The position numbers and the translations under genes were made by a program. 64,000 bases of DNA from Streptomyces marianii (GTDB taxonomy: Bacteria > Actinomycetota > Actinomycetes > Streptomycetales > Streptomycetaceae): NCBI RefSeq assembly GCF_005795905.1, contig NZ_VAWE01000001.1:6065001-6129000 (forward strand), given 5' to 3'. The notes beneath the pieces are model-generated. The model had not been told where the DNA came from. It saw only the letters and a list, made by a program, of their open reading frames with translations, and did no database searches. Shown here in pieces: positions 18,052 to 26,615 of this stretch (within the stretch, counting starts at the first letter, position 1; the number at the start of each line of letters is the position of its first letter).

Positions 18052-19092
18052 TCAGCCGACCGCGGTGTACGCCACCGGGGCGCTGCCCGGCACCGCCTCC
18101 ACCCGGCCCAGTTTCACCAGGCGGCGCAGATGGGCCTCGGCCTCCGAGACGGCGATGGTGCGGGAGCCGTAGGGGATCTCGTCCCACGGCCGGTTCCACT
18201 CCATGCGCTCCGCCAGCTGCCAGGGGGTCAGCGGTGCGGCGAGGAGGGACAGCAGCCCGGTCAGCCGCTCCTCGTGGTGGGCGAGGAGCTCCCGGACCCG
18301 TGCCGGGGCGTCGGTGAAGGCGTGCTGGTGCGCCGGGAGCACCTCGGCGGCGCCGAGGCGGCCGACGCGTTCCAGCGAGTCCAGGTAGTCGCCGAGGGGG
18401 TCGGTGACCGCGGAGTCGTCGGGGTCCTCGTACAGGCCGATGTGCGGGCTGATGCCGGGGAGCAGATGGTCGCCGGAGAAGAGGCGGCCGCGGCCGGGGA
18501 GGTTCGCCGGATGCTCCTCCTCCAGGTGCAGGCACACATGGCCGGGCGTGTGACCGGGAGTCCAGATCGCCCGCAGCCTCCGCCCGGCGAGGTCCAGCAG
18601 CTCGCCGGGTGCGATCTCGCGGTCGGGCAGGGCCACCCGCAGCCCGGGGAGGGCTCGCATCCGGCCGCGCTCGCGGGCCGCGAGCAGCGGGGCGAGGTGC
18701 TCCTCCGGCGCGCCGACGGCGGTGAGCTTCCCGGCCAGGTAGTCGAGCCAGGCCCCGGGCCGGGCCTCCCGGGTGCGGCGGACGACGGCGATGTCGGCCG
18801 CGTGCATCGCGATCCACGCGCCGGACGCCTCGCGCACCCTGCCGGACAGCCCGTGGTGGTCCGGGTGGTGGTGGGTGACGAGCACGCCGTGGACGTCGGC
18901 CACCGCGAGGCCCAGTTCGGCGAGGCCGTCCGAGAGCGCCGTCCAGGACGCGGGGTCGTCCCATCCGGTGTCGACGAGGACGGGCCCGCGGCCGGTGTCC
19001 AGGACGTGGACCAGCGTGTGGCCCAGGGGGTTGTCCGGGATGGGGACCTTGAGGGACCAGACACCGCCGCCGTGCTCCGTCACCCGCGTCAT
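18052..19092 (-). CDS. MBL-fold metallo-hydrolase
   Basis: A 346-residue metallo-beta-lactamase-fold hydrolase. The metal motif THHHPDHHG is at about residue 75; further ligands are the His of TPGHTPGH and the Asp of LFSGDHLLPG, with PAHQHAF towards the end. A C-terminal winged-helix-like tail (LAERMEWNRPWDEIPYGSRTIAVSEAEAHLRRL) matches the LACTB2 / hydroxyacylglutathione-hydrolase-like subgroup. I used the ATG at 19092, preceded by GGAGGATGGGGAG. A KstR-like operator lies 34 bases upstream, between it and the divergent aldehyde dehydrogenase, so it may hydrolyse an ester or thioester in the same lipid pathway. That role is inferred. Confidence 0.85.
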   Translation of the reverse strand: MTRVTEHGGGVWSLKVPIPDNPLGHTLVHVLDTGRGPVLVDTGWDDPASWTALSDGLAELGLAVADVHGVLVTHHHPDHHGLSGRVREASGAWIAMHAADIAVVRRTREARPGAWLDYLAGKLTAVGAPEEHLAPLLAARERGRMRALPGLRVALPDREIAPGELLDLAGRRLRAIWTPGHTPGHVCLHLEEEHPANLPGRGRLFSGDHLLPGISPHIGLYEDPDDSAVTDPLGDYLDSLERVGRLGAAEVLPAHQHAFTDAPARVRELLAHHEERLTGLLSLLAAPLTPWQLAERMEWNRPWDEIPYGSRTIAVSEAEAHLRRLVKLGRVEAVPGSAPVAYTAVG

Positions 19093-19125
19093 CGGCTCCC
19101 CATCCTCCCGGCCGGGCCCAAGAAC

Positions 19126-19139
19126 GAGAACCCGTTCCA
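19126..19139. promoter_or_regulatory. KstR-like operator (one mismatch)
   Basis: GAGAACCCGTTCCA fits TNNAACNNGTTNNA except for its first base. It lies between the divergent MBL-fold gene and the aldehyde dehydrogenase gene and could serve both. Confidence 0.5.
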
Positions 19140-19191
19140 ATGGTCGCCCAAGTCGACTTCATTGCAAAGGGCTCGGCGGTGGTGCGGGGCC

Positions 19192-19296
19192 GGGAGCGCC
19201 GGTCCGCGCCCGCGCCTCTGCTTCCCGGGAGCGCCGGTTCACGCCCGCGTCGCTGCTTCCCTGGAGCGCCGGTCCGCACACGCGCCCCTGCTTCCC
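19192..19296. repeat. Three 35-base tandem repeats
   Basis: Three imperfect copies of a 35-base unit beginning GGGAGCGCCGGTYCRC and ending CTGCTTCCC (19192-19226, 19227-19261, 19262-19296), followed by a partial fourth. They separate the KstR-like box from the aldehyde dehydrogenase gene and may have been expanded after the promoter formed. Confidence 0.8.
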
Positions 19297-19362
19297 TGGA
19301 GCGGGTTCCGGCCGTGGACTCCTCCGGCGGGAACTGGTATCTGTTCAGGCGGTTGGCCAATC

Positions 19363-19377
19363 TGAAATGCCGTCAGA
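19363..19377. promoter_or_regulatory. CTGAC-N5-GTCAG-type palindrome
   Basis: CTGAA-ATGCC-GTCAG, one mismatch to the shared palindrome. It sits 45 bases before the aldehyde dehydrogenase start, nearer to the gene than the KstR-like box. Confidence 0.5.
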
Positions 19378-19421
19378 AAAATGGAGCGCTCGGAGAGCCG
19401 GGGCCGCGGGAGGCAGTCGTC

Positions 19422-20885
19422 ATGTCCGAACTGGTGGAGCACGGGAAACTCTTCATCGGCGGGGAGTTGGTCGATCCCCTCGGCGCGGACACCATCGAGG
19501 TGGTCTCGCCGCACACCGAGCAGGTCATCGGACGCGTCCCGCACGCCTCGCGGGCCGACGTGGACCGGGCGGTCGCGGCCGCCCGTGCCGCCTTCGACCG
19601 CGGGCCCTGGCCGAGGACGCCGCTCGAGGAGCGCATCGAGGTCGTCGGCAGGATCAAGGACGCGATCGCCGCACGGCACGAGGAGATCGCCCGCTCCATC
19701 AGCTCCCAGAACGGATCGCCGTACTCCTGGAGCGTCCTGGCCCAGGCGCTCGGCGCCATGATGGTCTGGGACGCGGCCATCACCGTCGCCCGCGGCTTCA
19801 CCTACGAGGAGCGGCGCGGCGGAGTCCTCGGCCCCCTCCTCGTCCTGCGTGAACCGGTCGGCGTGGTCGCCGCCGTGGTCCCCTGGAACGTCCCGCAGTT
19901 CGTCGCCGCGGCCAAGCTCGCGCCCGCCCTGCTATCCGGCTGCGGTGTGGTCCTGAAGCCCTCGCCCGAGACCCCGCTGGACGCCTACATCCTGGCCGAC
20001 ATCGTCCGCGAGGCCGGCCTGCCCGAGGGCGTGCTGTCGATCCTCCCCGCCGACCGCGAGGTCAGCGAGTACCTCGTCGGGCATCCCGGCGTCGACAAGG
20101 TCTCCTTCACCGGCTCGGTCCCTGCCGGCCGGCGCGTGATGGAGGTCGCCGCCCGCAACCTCACCCGCGTCACCCTCGAACTCGGCGGCAAGTCCGCCGC
20201 GGTGATCCTGCCGGACGCGGACCTGGAGACGGCCGTCCAGGGAATCGTCCCGGCGGCCTGGATGAACAACGGCCAGGCGTGTGTGGCCCAGACGCGCATC
20301 CTCGTCCCGCGCCCCCGCTACGACGAGTTCGCCGACGCCTTCGCCGCGGCGGCCGGGGCCCTGGTGACCGGCGACCCGCTGGACCCGGCGACCCAGGTCG
20401 GTCCGCTCGTCGCCAGCCGCCAGCAGCAGAGGTCGCTCGGCTACATCGCGCTCGGCCAGGAGGAGGGCGCCAAGGTCCTCGCCGGTGGCGGCCGCCCGGC
20501 CGGCCTCGACCGCGGCTGGTACGTCGAGCCGACCCTCTTCGGCGGCGTCGACAACGCCATGCGGATCGCCCGCGAGGAGATCTTCGGACCCGTCGTCTGC
20601 CTGCTGCCGTACGGCGACGAGGGCGAGGCCGCCGCGATCGCGAACGACTCCGAGTACGGGCTCAGCGGCAGCGTCTGGACGGCCGACGTCGAGCACGGCA
20701 TCGACTTCGCGCGGCGGGTCAGGACCGGGACGTACAACGTCAACACGTTCAGCCTCGACATGCTTGGCCCGTTCGGCGGATACAAGAACTCCGGGCTGGG
20801 TCGGGAGTTCGGTCCCGAGGGGTACGGCGAGTACTTTGAGCACAAAATGGTTCATTTGCCGTCGGGATACGGGAGCGAGAGCTGA
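19422..20885 (+). CDS. NAD(P)-dependent aldehyde dehydrogenase
   Basis: A 487-residue aldehyde dehydrogenase oxidising an aldehyde to the acid. Motifs: PWNVPQFVAAAKLAPAL (cofactor site), SFTGSVPAGRRV, catalytic Glu in ELGGKSAAV, catalytic Cys in NNGQACVAQTR, and EEIFGPVV. The ATG at 19422 follows GGGAGG; a longer reading includes a repeat array and is rejected. Its stop overlaps the start of a ferredoxin gene by one base, so the two are translationally coupled. With a CYP125-like P450 under the same predicted operators, it could finish oxidation of a terminal methyl group to a carboxylate. Enzyme class is firm, substrate inferred. Confidence 0.93.
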   Translation: MSELVEHGKLFIGGELVDPLGADTIEVVSPHTEQVIGRVPHASRADVDRAVAAARAAFDRGPWPRTPLEERIEVVGRIKDAIAARHEEIARSISSQNGSPYSWSVLAQALGAMMVWDAAITVARGFTYEERRGGVLGPLLVLREPVGVVAAVVPWNVPQFVAAAKLAPALLSGCGVVLKPSPETPLDAYILADIVREAGLPEGVLSILPADREVSEYLVGHPGVDKVSFTGSVPAGRRVMEVAARNLTRVTLELGGKSAAVILPDADLETAVQGIVPAAWMNNGQACVAQTRILVPRPRYDEFADAFAAAAGALVTGDPLDPATQVGPLVASRQQQRSLGYIALGQEEGAKVLAGGGRPAGLDRGWYVEPTLFGGVDNAMRIAREEIFGPVVCLLPYGDEGEAAAIANDSEYGLSGSVWTADVEHGIDFARRVRTGTYNVNTFSLDMLGPFGGYKNSGLGREFGPEGYGEYFEHKMVHLPSGYGSES

Positions 20886-21118
20886 TGGGTGACCGCTGGC
20901 AGGTCGAGGTCGACCGTGGTGTGTGCATCGGTTCGGGGATGTGTGTCAGCAACGCGCCGGACGGCTTCAAGCTGGACGCCGCCCGCCAGTCGCACCCCAC
21001 CGAACCGGAGACCGACGCGAACGAGGACATCCTCGCCGCGGCGGAGGGCTGCCCGGTCGAGGCCATCTCGATCCGGCTGCCGGGCAGCGGTGAGGCGGTG
21101 TTCCCGCCCGAGGAGTAG
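20885..21118 (+). CDS. Single-cluster ferredoxin (P450 redox partner type)
   Basis: A 77-residue ferredoxin with cysteines in CIGSGMC and AEGCPVEAI. The CxxxxxC spacing plus a lone CP motif fits the one-cluster [3Fe-4S] (or [4Fe-4S]) ferredoxins that feed electrons to bacterial P450s. It overlaps the aldehyde dehydrogenase stop by one base (TGATG). FdxD of the mycobacterial KstR regulon is of this type. It is a plausible partner for the CYP125-like enzyme at 2801, although the two genes lie 17 kb apart. Confidence 0.9.
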   Translation: MGDRWQVEVDRGVCIGSGMCVSNAPDGFKLDAARQSHPTEPETDANEDILAAAEGCPVEAISIRLPGSGEAVFPPEE

Positions 21119-21155
21119 CCTCCTGCGGTCCGGTACCGGGAGCAGGGCGGGGAAC

Positions 21156-22028
21156 ATGGAGAGAGCAGAGGCCAGGCGGCTGATCGAACGTGCCCGGCAG
21201 GCCTTCGACGCCGGGGAGTGGCGGCAGTGCGCGGAGACCTACGAGCAGGTGCTCGCCCACTTCCCGGACGAGGAGGCCGGCGGCGTGTGGTGGTACGACG
21301 CGGCCCTCGCGTACAAGTTCCTGCGCGACTGGCCCAAGGCCTACGCGCTGGGGCGGGAGGCCGCGGCCCGGGCGCCGCGCGGAGAAGGCGATCCGGCGTT
21401 CTGGAACCTGGGTATCGCGGCGACGGTCCTGCGCGAGTGGGAGGTGGCCCGCGACGCCTGGGAGGGCTTCGGCGTCCCGGTGCCGGAGGGGGAGGGGCCG
21501 ATCGACGTCGACGGTGCCTTCGGCATGGCCTGCGTGCGGCTGGAGACGGACGGCGGGCAGGAGGTCGTGTGGGCCCGGCGGCTCTGCCCCACCCGGGCGC
21601 AGGTGCTCAGCGTGCCCTTCACCGGCGGCCGGCGGTTCGGCGAGGTCGTCGTGCACGACGGGGAGCCGAAGGGGGAGCGCGTGGTCGACGGGCAGCGGAT
21701 CGCCGTCTTCGACGAACTGGTCCTCTTCGAGCCCTCGCCCCTGCCCACGCTGGTGGTGACCGTGAACGCCGCCGAGGCGGCGGATGTGCACGCCCTGGTC
21801 GGGCTGTTCGCGGAGGAGGGCTTCGGCGCGGAGCCGAAGAGCGGTTTCGTCCTGCACTGCGGATGTTGCAGCGAGGGGACCGTCGAGTACGAGGGCGACA
21901 GCGTCCACGCCGGGGCGCAGGAAGTCGCGCTCGCGGCGCCGCTGGAGGAGGCCGGCCGCATCCTCGGCGCATGGTCGGGGCAGGTCGCGATCGGGCGGAG
22001 CTGGAGCGGGCTCCGGGCGGTCTGCTGA
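21156..22028 (+). CDS. TPR-repeat protein of unknown function
   Basis: A 290-residue cytosolic protein. Residues 1-110 form tetratricopeptide-like helices (AREAFDAGEWRQCAETYEQVL-type, WYDAALAYKFLRDWPKAYALGREA, FWNLGIAATVLREWEVARDAW). The remainder is a mixed domain with a cysteine cluster LHCGCCSEG that might bind a metal. It lies 37 bases after the ferredoxin gene and may be in the same transcript, but nothing in its sequence links it to lipid oxidation. No function is assigned. Confidence 0.75.
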   Translation: MERAEARRLIERARQAFDAGEWRQCAETYEQVLAHFPDEEAGGVWWYDAALAYKFLRDWPKAYALGREAAARAPRGEGDPAFWNLGIAATVLREWEVARDAWEGFGVPVPEGEGPIDVDGAFGMACVRLETDGGQEVVWARRLCPTRAQVLSVPFTGGRRFGEVVVHDGEPKGERVVDGQRIAVFDELVLFEPSPLPTLVVTVNAAEAADVHALVGLFAEEGFGAEPKSGFVLHCGCCSEGTVEYEGDSVHAGAQEVALAAPLEEAGRILGAWSGQVAIGRSWSGLRAVC

Positions 22029-22079
22029 GCCGGCTTCCGGCCGGTCCGCCGCTCGGCGCCTCGTCCGACCGGCCGCTCC

Positions 22080-22375
22080 TGGCCTCGGCCGTTTCGGGTG
22101 TCGGGGTGTCTGCCGGTCTGCCGGGTCGGGTCCCGGGCGGTCCGCCGTGCCTCGCTTCTGCCGGGCGGTCGGCCTGTGCCGCTGCGGTTCTGTCGAGGGG
22201 GGTTCCGGCCGTTTCGGGTGTCGGGGTGTCTGCCGGTCCGCCGGGTCGGGTCCCGGGCGGTCCACCGCCCCTCGCCTCGGCCGGTCCGCCGGGTCGGGTC
22301 CTGGGCGGTCCACCGCCCCTCGCCTCGACCGGTCCGCCGCTCCTCGCCTCAGCCGGTCCGCCGGCCCGGCTGCCT
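22080..22375. repeat. Imperfect GC-rich repeat array
   Basis: Copies of TTTCGGGTGTCGGGGTGTCTGCCGG followed by GCCGGGTCGGGTCCCGGGCGGTC recur at about 22098, 22210 and (partly) 22290-22345, with a CCTCGCCTCRRCCGGTCCGCC variant at 22270-22360. The array fills the space between the TPR gene and the convergent repressor gene and runs into the repressor's last codons. No gene was seen in it. Confidence 0.75.
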
Positions 22376-22984
22376 TCCCGGGGCCGTGAGGTCGATCAGG
22401 CGGCAGACCGTCTCGATGTCGATCTTCACCTGGGCGATCGAGGCGCGACCGGACAGCCAGGTGATCAGGGCCGAGTGCCAGGTGTGCTCGATGACCCGGA
22501 CGGCGGAGAGCTGTTCGGGCGTCGGGTCTTCCAGGCCCATCGCGTCCAGGATGATCGCCGTGGTCTGGCGCGAGACCGTGTCCACCTCGGGACTGACGCT
22601 GCGGTCGGCGAAGGTCAGCGCACGCACCATCGCGTCCGCGAGGTGCGGTTCGCGCTGCAGCGCGCGGAACGCCCGCATCAGGGTCTCGGCCACCCGCTGC
22701 GCCGCGCTGTCCGCGACCGGCGGGCGCTTGCGCAGGGTGGTGTGCAGATGCTGGAGCTGGTCCTGCATCGTGGCCACGAGCAGGTGCACCTTGGAAGGGA
22801 AGTAGCGGTACAGCGTGCCGAGCGCGACACCGGCCGCCTCGGCGACCTCACGCATCTGCACGGCGTCGAAGCCGCCCCGGCTGGCCAGCTGCGCGCTGGC
22901 GTGCAGGATGCGGCGGCGCCTGGCCTCCTGGCGCTCCGTCAGGGGCGGGGTCGCCGGAACGGCCGGCCTGGTCTCCGCGCTCAT
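22349..22984 (-). CDS. kstR: TetR-family repressor, KstR-like
   Basis: About 211 residues. The N-terminal helix-turn-helix (residues ~20-65) contains RRRRILHASAQLASRGGFDAVQMREVAEAAGVALGTLYRYFPSK, which closely resembles KstR, the mycobacterial repressor of cholesterol catabolism. The C-terminal ligand domain ends with a KstR-like HTWHSALITWLSGRASIAQVKIDIETVCRLIDL. KstR binds TNNAACNNGTTNNA and is released by side-chain CoA thioesters. Six such sites occur in this window, one (23185) upstream of this gene, suggesting autoregulation. I prefer the start at 22984; an in-frame ATG at 23110 would add 42 unconserved residues. Confidence 0.82.
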   Translation of the reverse strand: MSAETRPAVPATPPLTERQEARRRRILHASAQLASRGGFDAVQMREVAEAAGVALGTLYRYFPSKVHLLVATMQDQLQHLHTTLRKRPPVADSAAQRVAETLMRAFRALQREPHLADAMVRALTFADRSVSPEVDTVSRQTTAIILDAMGLEDPTPEQLSAVRVIEHTWHSALITWLSGRASIAQVKIDIETVCRLIDLTAPGRQPGRRTG

Positions 22985-23184
22985 CTCTTCCGTCCCCGTC
23001 CCCGGTCCAGGGGCCCTTCCCGGCCCGCTGTCCGGATCCGTGCTGCGTTTCCGTTCCGGGAGCTGCCGGAGGGCCAGCATGGCAGGGCTCCGCGCCGTGG
23101 CGCGAATCACCTGATCCAGGCCTTACAGCAGCGCTACCTGCCGGTAGATTCGATGCTCCTTGAGCGATCAAGAACGATCAAGTG

Positions 23185-23198
23185 TGGAACTTGTTCTA
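23185..23198. promoter_or_regulatory. KstR-like operator, exact consensus
   Basis: TGGAACTTGTTCTA matches TNNAACNNGTTNNA at every fixed position. It lies between the repressor gene and the divergent glycosyltransferase gene, 55 bases before the latter, so it could mediate autoregulation and possibly regulate the sugar operon. Confidence 0.65.
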
Positions 23199-23252
23199 GA
23201 TTAGCGCGAGCGGTTACGCTCCGGCGAAAGTGGAGTGAGAAGGGGGCCGTAG

Positions 23253-24566
23253 GTGACCGCTGAGGCCATAGCGGCCGGGCCCCGTCGGGGTGCGTCCGGT
23301 GCCGATGACCGACCGCTGCGCATCGCGCTCCTCACCTACAAGGGCAACCCGTTCTGCGGGGGCCAGGGCGTCTACGTACGCCATCTGTCCCGGGAGCTCG
23401 CCCGCCTCGGCCACAGCGTCGAGGTGATCGGCGCCCAGCCCTTCCCCGTGCTCGACGAGGGTGTGCCGCTCACGGAGCTGCCCAGTCTCGACCTGTACCG
23501 GCAGCCCGACCCCTTCCGCACCCCGGGGCGCGGCGAGTACCGCGACTGGATCGACGGGGTCGAGGTCGCCACGATGTGGACGGGCGGCTTCCCGGAGCCG
23601 CTGACGTTCTCGCTGCGCGCACGACGCCATCTGCTCGCGCGCCGGGGCGAGTTCGACGTCGTCCACGACAACCAGACCCTCGGGTACGGACTGCTCGGCG
23701 ACCTCGGCGCACCGCTCGTCACCACCATCCACCACCCGATCACGGTCGACCGGCAGCTCGAACTCGACGCCGCGCAGAACTGGCGCCGCCGGGCGTCGGT
23801 GCGCCGCTGGTACGGCTTCACCCGGATGCAGAAGCGGGTCGCGCGCCGGCTGCCTTCCGTCCTCACCGTCTCCGGCTCGTCCGAGCAGGAGATCGTGGAG
23901 CACCTGGGCGTCCGTCCCGAGCGGCTGCGGGTCGTGCACGTCGGCGCCGACACCGGCCTCTTCTCGCCGGACCCGTCGGTCGCCGAGGTGCCCGGCAGGA
24001 TCGTGACGACATCGAGCGCCGACGTGCCGCTCAAGGGCCTGGTGTTCCTGGTGGAGGCGCTCGCCAAGCTCCGTACGGAGCAGCCCGACGCGCATCTCGT
24101 CGTCGTCGGTAAGCGCGCCGAGGACGGACCCGTGGCCCGGATGATCGGGCGGTACGGCCTCGAGGACGCCGTGCGGTTCGTGAAGGGCATCTCCGACCAG
24201 GAGCTGGTGGACCTCGTACGCAGCGCCCAGGTGGCCTGCGTCCCGTCGCTGTACGAGGGGTTCTCGCTGCCGGCCGCCGAGGCGATGGCCACCGGCACCC
24301 CGCTGGTCGCCACGACCGGCGGCGCCATCCCGGAGGTCACCGGTGCCGACGGCGAAACCTGCCTCGCCGTGCCGCCCGGCGACGCCCACGCCCTCGCCGG
24401 CGCGCTCGGCCGGCTCCTCGGGGACGCGGGACTGCGCCGCCGCATCGGCACGGCCGGGCGGAACCGCGTCCTGTCCCGGTTCACCTGGACCCGTGCGGCC
24501 CAGGGCACGGCGGAGCTCTACCGCGAGGCCATCGCGGCACGCCCGGCCGCGGCCGGTGCCCGATGA
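23253..24566 (+). CDS. GT4-family glycosyltransferase
   Basis: A 437-residue glycosyltransferase of the GT-B fold, GT4 family. The acceptor half has IALLTYKGNPFCGGQGVYVRHLSRELARLGHSVEV with a glycine-rich loop. The donor half has VVHVGADTGLFSP, the VPLKGLVFLVEAL block, and the donor-binding ACVPSLYEGFSLPAAEAMATGTPLVATTGGAIPEV (ExxxxxxxE). It starts with GTG after AGGGGG. It heads a set with a methyltransferase and an alpha/alpha-barrel protein that probably act on one glycan or glycolipid. A KstR-like box lies 55 bases upstream. Donor and acceptor are unknown. Confidence 0.9.
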   Translation: MTAEAIAAGPRRGASGADDRPLRIALLTYKGNPFCGGQGVYVRHLSRELARLGHSVEVIGAQPFPVLDEGVPLTELPSLDLYRQPDPFRTPGRGEYRDWIDGVEVATMWTGGFPEPLTFSLRARRHLLARRGEFDVVHDNQTLGYGLLGDLGAPLVTTIHHPITVDRQLELDAAQNWRRRASVRRWYGFTRMQKRVARRLPSVLTVSGSSEQEIVEHLGVRPERLRVVHVGADTGLFSPDPSVAEVPGRIVTTSSADVPLKGLVFLVEALAKLRTEQPDAHLVVVGKRAEDGPVARMIGRYGLEDAVRFVKGISDQELVDLVRSAQVACVPSLYEGFSLPAAEAMATGTPLVATTGGAIPEVTGADGETCLAVPPGDAHALAGALGRLLGDAGLRRRIGTAGRNRVLSRFTWTRAAQGTAELYREAIAARPAAAGAR

Positions 24567-24687
24567 ACACCCGGCGTTCCGCACCGCGGGCGAGGACCCG
24601 CTCCGCGGGTGCGGACGGCGGGTCCGCACCATCTGCAAGGCGCGCCCCCAGCGAGGGCGCCGTGACCCACCCGGAAGGGCAGACCTC

Positions 24688-25419
24688 GTGCTGACCGTCG
24701 ACTTCACCCGCTTTCCGCTCGCCCCGGGCGACCGTGTGCTCGATCTCGGCTGCGGTGCCGGGCGGCACGCGTTCGAGTGCTACCGGCGCGGAGCCCGGGT
24801 CGTGGCCCTCGACCAGAACGCCGAGGAGATCCGCGAGGTCGCCAGATGGTTCGCGGCGATGAAGGAGGCCGGCGAGGCGCCCGAGGGCGCGAGCGCCACC
24901 GCGATGGAGGGCGACGCGCTCAACCTGCCCTTCCCCGACGAGTCGTTCGACGTCGTCATCATCTCCGAGGTGATGGAGCACATCCCTGACGACAAGGGCG
25001 TCCTCGCCGAGATGGTCCGGGTGCTCAAGCCCGGCGGCCGGATCGCCGTGACCGTGCCCCGCTACGGCCCCGAGAAGATCTGCTGGGCGCTGTCCGACGA
25101 GTACCACGAGGTGGAGGGCGGTCACATCCGCATCTACCGGGCCGACGAACTCCTCGGCAGGATCCGCGAGGCGGGCCTCAAACCGTACGGCACCCACCAC
25201 GCCCACGCGCTGCACTCGCCGTACTGGTGGCTGAAGTGCGCGTTCGGCGTCGACAACGACAAGGCGCTGCCGGTGCGCGCGTACCACAAGCTCCTCGTCT
25301 GGGACATCATGAAGAAGCCCCTGCTCACCAGGGTCGCCGAGCAGGCGCTGAACCCGCTCGTCGGCAAGAGCTTCGTGGTGTACGCGACCAAGCCGCACCT
25401 GCCCGGGGTCGACGCGTGA
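24688..25419 (+). CDS. Class I SAM-dependent methyltransferase
   Basis: A 243-residue Rossmann-fold methyltransferase. Motif I is RVLDLGCGAGRHAFEC, motif II ARVVALDQNAEE, motif IV FPDESFDVVIISEVMEHIPD, followed by LKPGGRIAVTVPR. I used the GTG at 24688 (GGAAGGG upstream); the open frame extends further left but only through non-family sequence. There is a 121-base gap from the glycosyltransferase stop, then a GTGA overlap with the next gene, so it is coupled downstream. It probably modifies the product of its neighbours. Confidence 0.88.
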   Translation: MLTVDFTRFPLAPGDRVLDLGCGAGRHAFECYRRGARVVALDQNAEEIREVARWFAAMKEAGEAPEGASATAMEGDALNLPFPDESFDVVIISEVMEHIPDDKGVLAEMVRVLKPGGRIAVTVPRYGPEKICWALSDEYHEVEGGHIRIYRADELLGRIREAGLKPYGTHHAHALHSPYWWLKCAFGVDNDKALPVRAYHKLLVWDIMKKPLLTRVAEQALNPLVGKSFVVYATKPHLPGVDA

Positions 25420-26510
25420 CCGTGCCCTGGCGCCGCCAAGGGCGTACCGAGCACCTCGTCCTGCCCGGGGTCCTCACAGCCGAGCAGGCCGCCGAGACCG
25501 TCGCCGGCATCCTCGCCGTCCAGCGCGAGGACGGGGCGATCCCCTGGTTCCGGGGACACCATCTGGACCCGTGGGACCACACCGAGGCCGCCATGGCGCT
25601 GGACGCGGCGGGCGAGCACTCCGCGGCGACCCGCGCCTACGAGTGGCTGGCACGCCATCAGAACGAGGACGGCTCCTGGTACGCCGCGTACCACGACGGC
25701 GAGGCCGACCGGCCCACCGACCGGGGGCGCGAGACCAACTTCTGCGCCTACCTGGCCGTCGGGGTCTGGCACCACTACCTGGCGACCGGCGACGACGTGT
25801 TCCTGGACCGGATGTGGCCCTCCGTCCACGCGGCGATCGAGTTCGTGCTCCGCCTCCAGCAGCCCGGCGGCCAGATCGGCTGGAAGCGGGAGGCACCGGA
25901 GGACGGAGGGGCGGCGGTCGACGACGCGCTGCTGACCGGGAGTTCGTCCGTCTTCCACGCGCTGCGCTGCGCCCTCGCCATCGCCGAGGAGCGCGAGGAA
26001 CCGCAGCCGGACTGGGAGCTGGCGACCGGAGCCCTGGGGCACGCCATCCGCCGTCACCCGGAGCGCTTCCTCGACAAGTCCCACTACTCGATGGACTGGT
26101 ACTACCCCGTCCTCGGCGGCGCCGTCACCGGCGACCAGGCGAAGGCCAGGATCGACGCGGGCTGGGACGCTTTCGTGGTCCCCGGGCTCGGCGTGCGGTG
26201 CGTACTGCCCAACCCGTGGGTGACGGGCGGGGAGAGCTGCGAACTGGCCCTGGCGCTCTGGGCGGTGGGGGAGTCCGACCGGGCGCTGGAGATCCTGCAG
26301 TCCGTCCAGCACCTGCGCGCCGAGGGCGGGATGTACTGGACGGGCTACGTCTTCGAGGGCGACCGCGCCGTGTGGCCGGAGGAGCTCACCACCTGGACGG
26401 CGGGTTCGCTGCTGCTCGCGGTGGCCGCCCTGGGGGGCGACGAGGCGACCACCGCGGTGTTCGGCGGGGAGCGGCTGCCGCGCGGCCTCGAACCGGAGTG
26501 CTGCCGGTAG
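25416..26510 (+). CDS. Prenyltransferase-like alpha/alpha-barrel protein
   Basis: A 364-residue cytosolic protein of the six-hairpin alpha/alpha toroid type. Repeats include AAMALDAAGEHSAATRAYEWLARHQNEDGSW, AIEFVLRLQQPGGQIGW and LEILQSVQHLRAEGGMYWTGYVF, with several acidic residues (DHTEA, MDWYYPVLGG) that could be catalytic. Such proteins are labelled prenyltransferases, but the fold equally fits glycoside hydrolases, and the neighbouring glycosyltransferase makes a sugar-related role likelier. The GTG overlaps the methyltransferase stop (GTGA). Confidence 0.78.
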   Translation: MTVPWRRQGRTEHLVLPGVLTAEQAAETVAGILAVQREDGAIPWFRGHHLDPWDHTEAAMALDAAGEHSAATRAYEWLARHQNEDGSWYAAYHDGEADRPTDRGRETNFCAYLAVGVWHHYLATGDDVFLDRMWPSVHAAIEFVLRLQQPGGQIGWKREAPEDGGAAVDDALLTGSSSVFHALRCALAIAEEREEPQPDWELATGALGHAIRRHPERFLDKSHYSMDWYYPVLGGAVTGDQAKARIDAGWDAFVVPGLGVRCVLPNPWVTGGESCELALALWAVGESDRALEILQSVQHLRAEGGMYWTGYVFEGDRAVWPEELTTWTAGSLLLAVAALGGDEATTAVFGGERLPRGLEPECCR

Positions 26511-26591
26511 GTCCGTCGTCGGCCGTGGGTCCGCCTCCGGCCGCGCGGGACGGAGTGCTGTCGGTAGGTCCGTCGTCGGCCCTGGGTCCGC
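26495..26591. repeat. Two 40-base direct repeats covering a stop codon
   Basis: GGAGTGCTGYCGGTAGGTCC continues through CGTCGTCGGCCSTGGGTCCGC at 26495-26534 and again at 26552-26591 (57-base spacing). The first copy includes the last codons and stop of the barrel-protein gene, so the 3' end of that gene has been duplicated downstream. Confidence 0.8.
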
Positions 26592-26615
26592 GGCCCGGCA
26601 CGCGCGGGGAGAGGG

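Noticed and set aside
24563..24694. 43-residue frame starting ATGA-overlapped with the glycosyltransferase stop and ending at the methyltransferase start
   Set aside because: It could be a coupling peptide, but it is Arg/Ser/Ala-rich with no family resemblance; listed here rather than as a gene.
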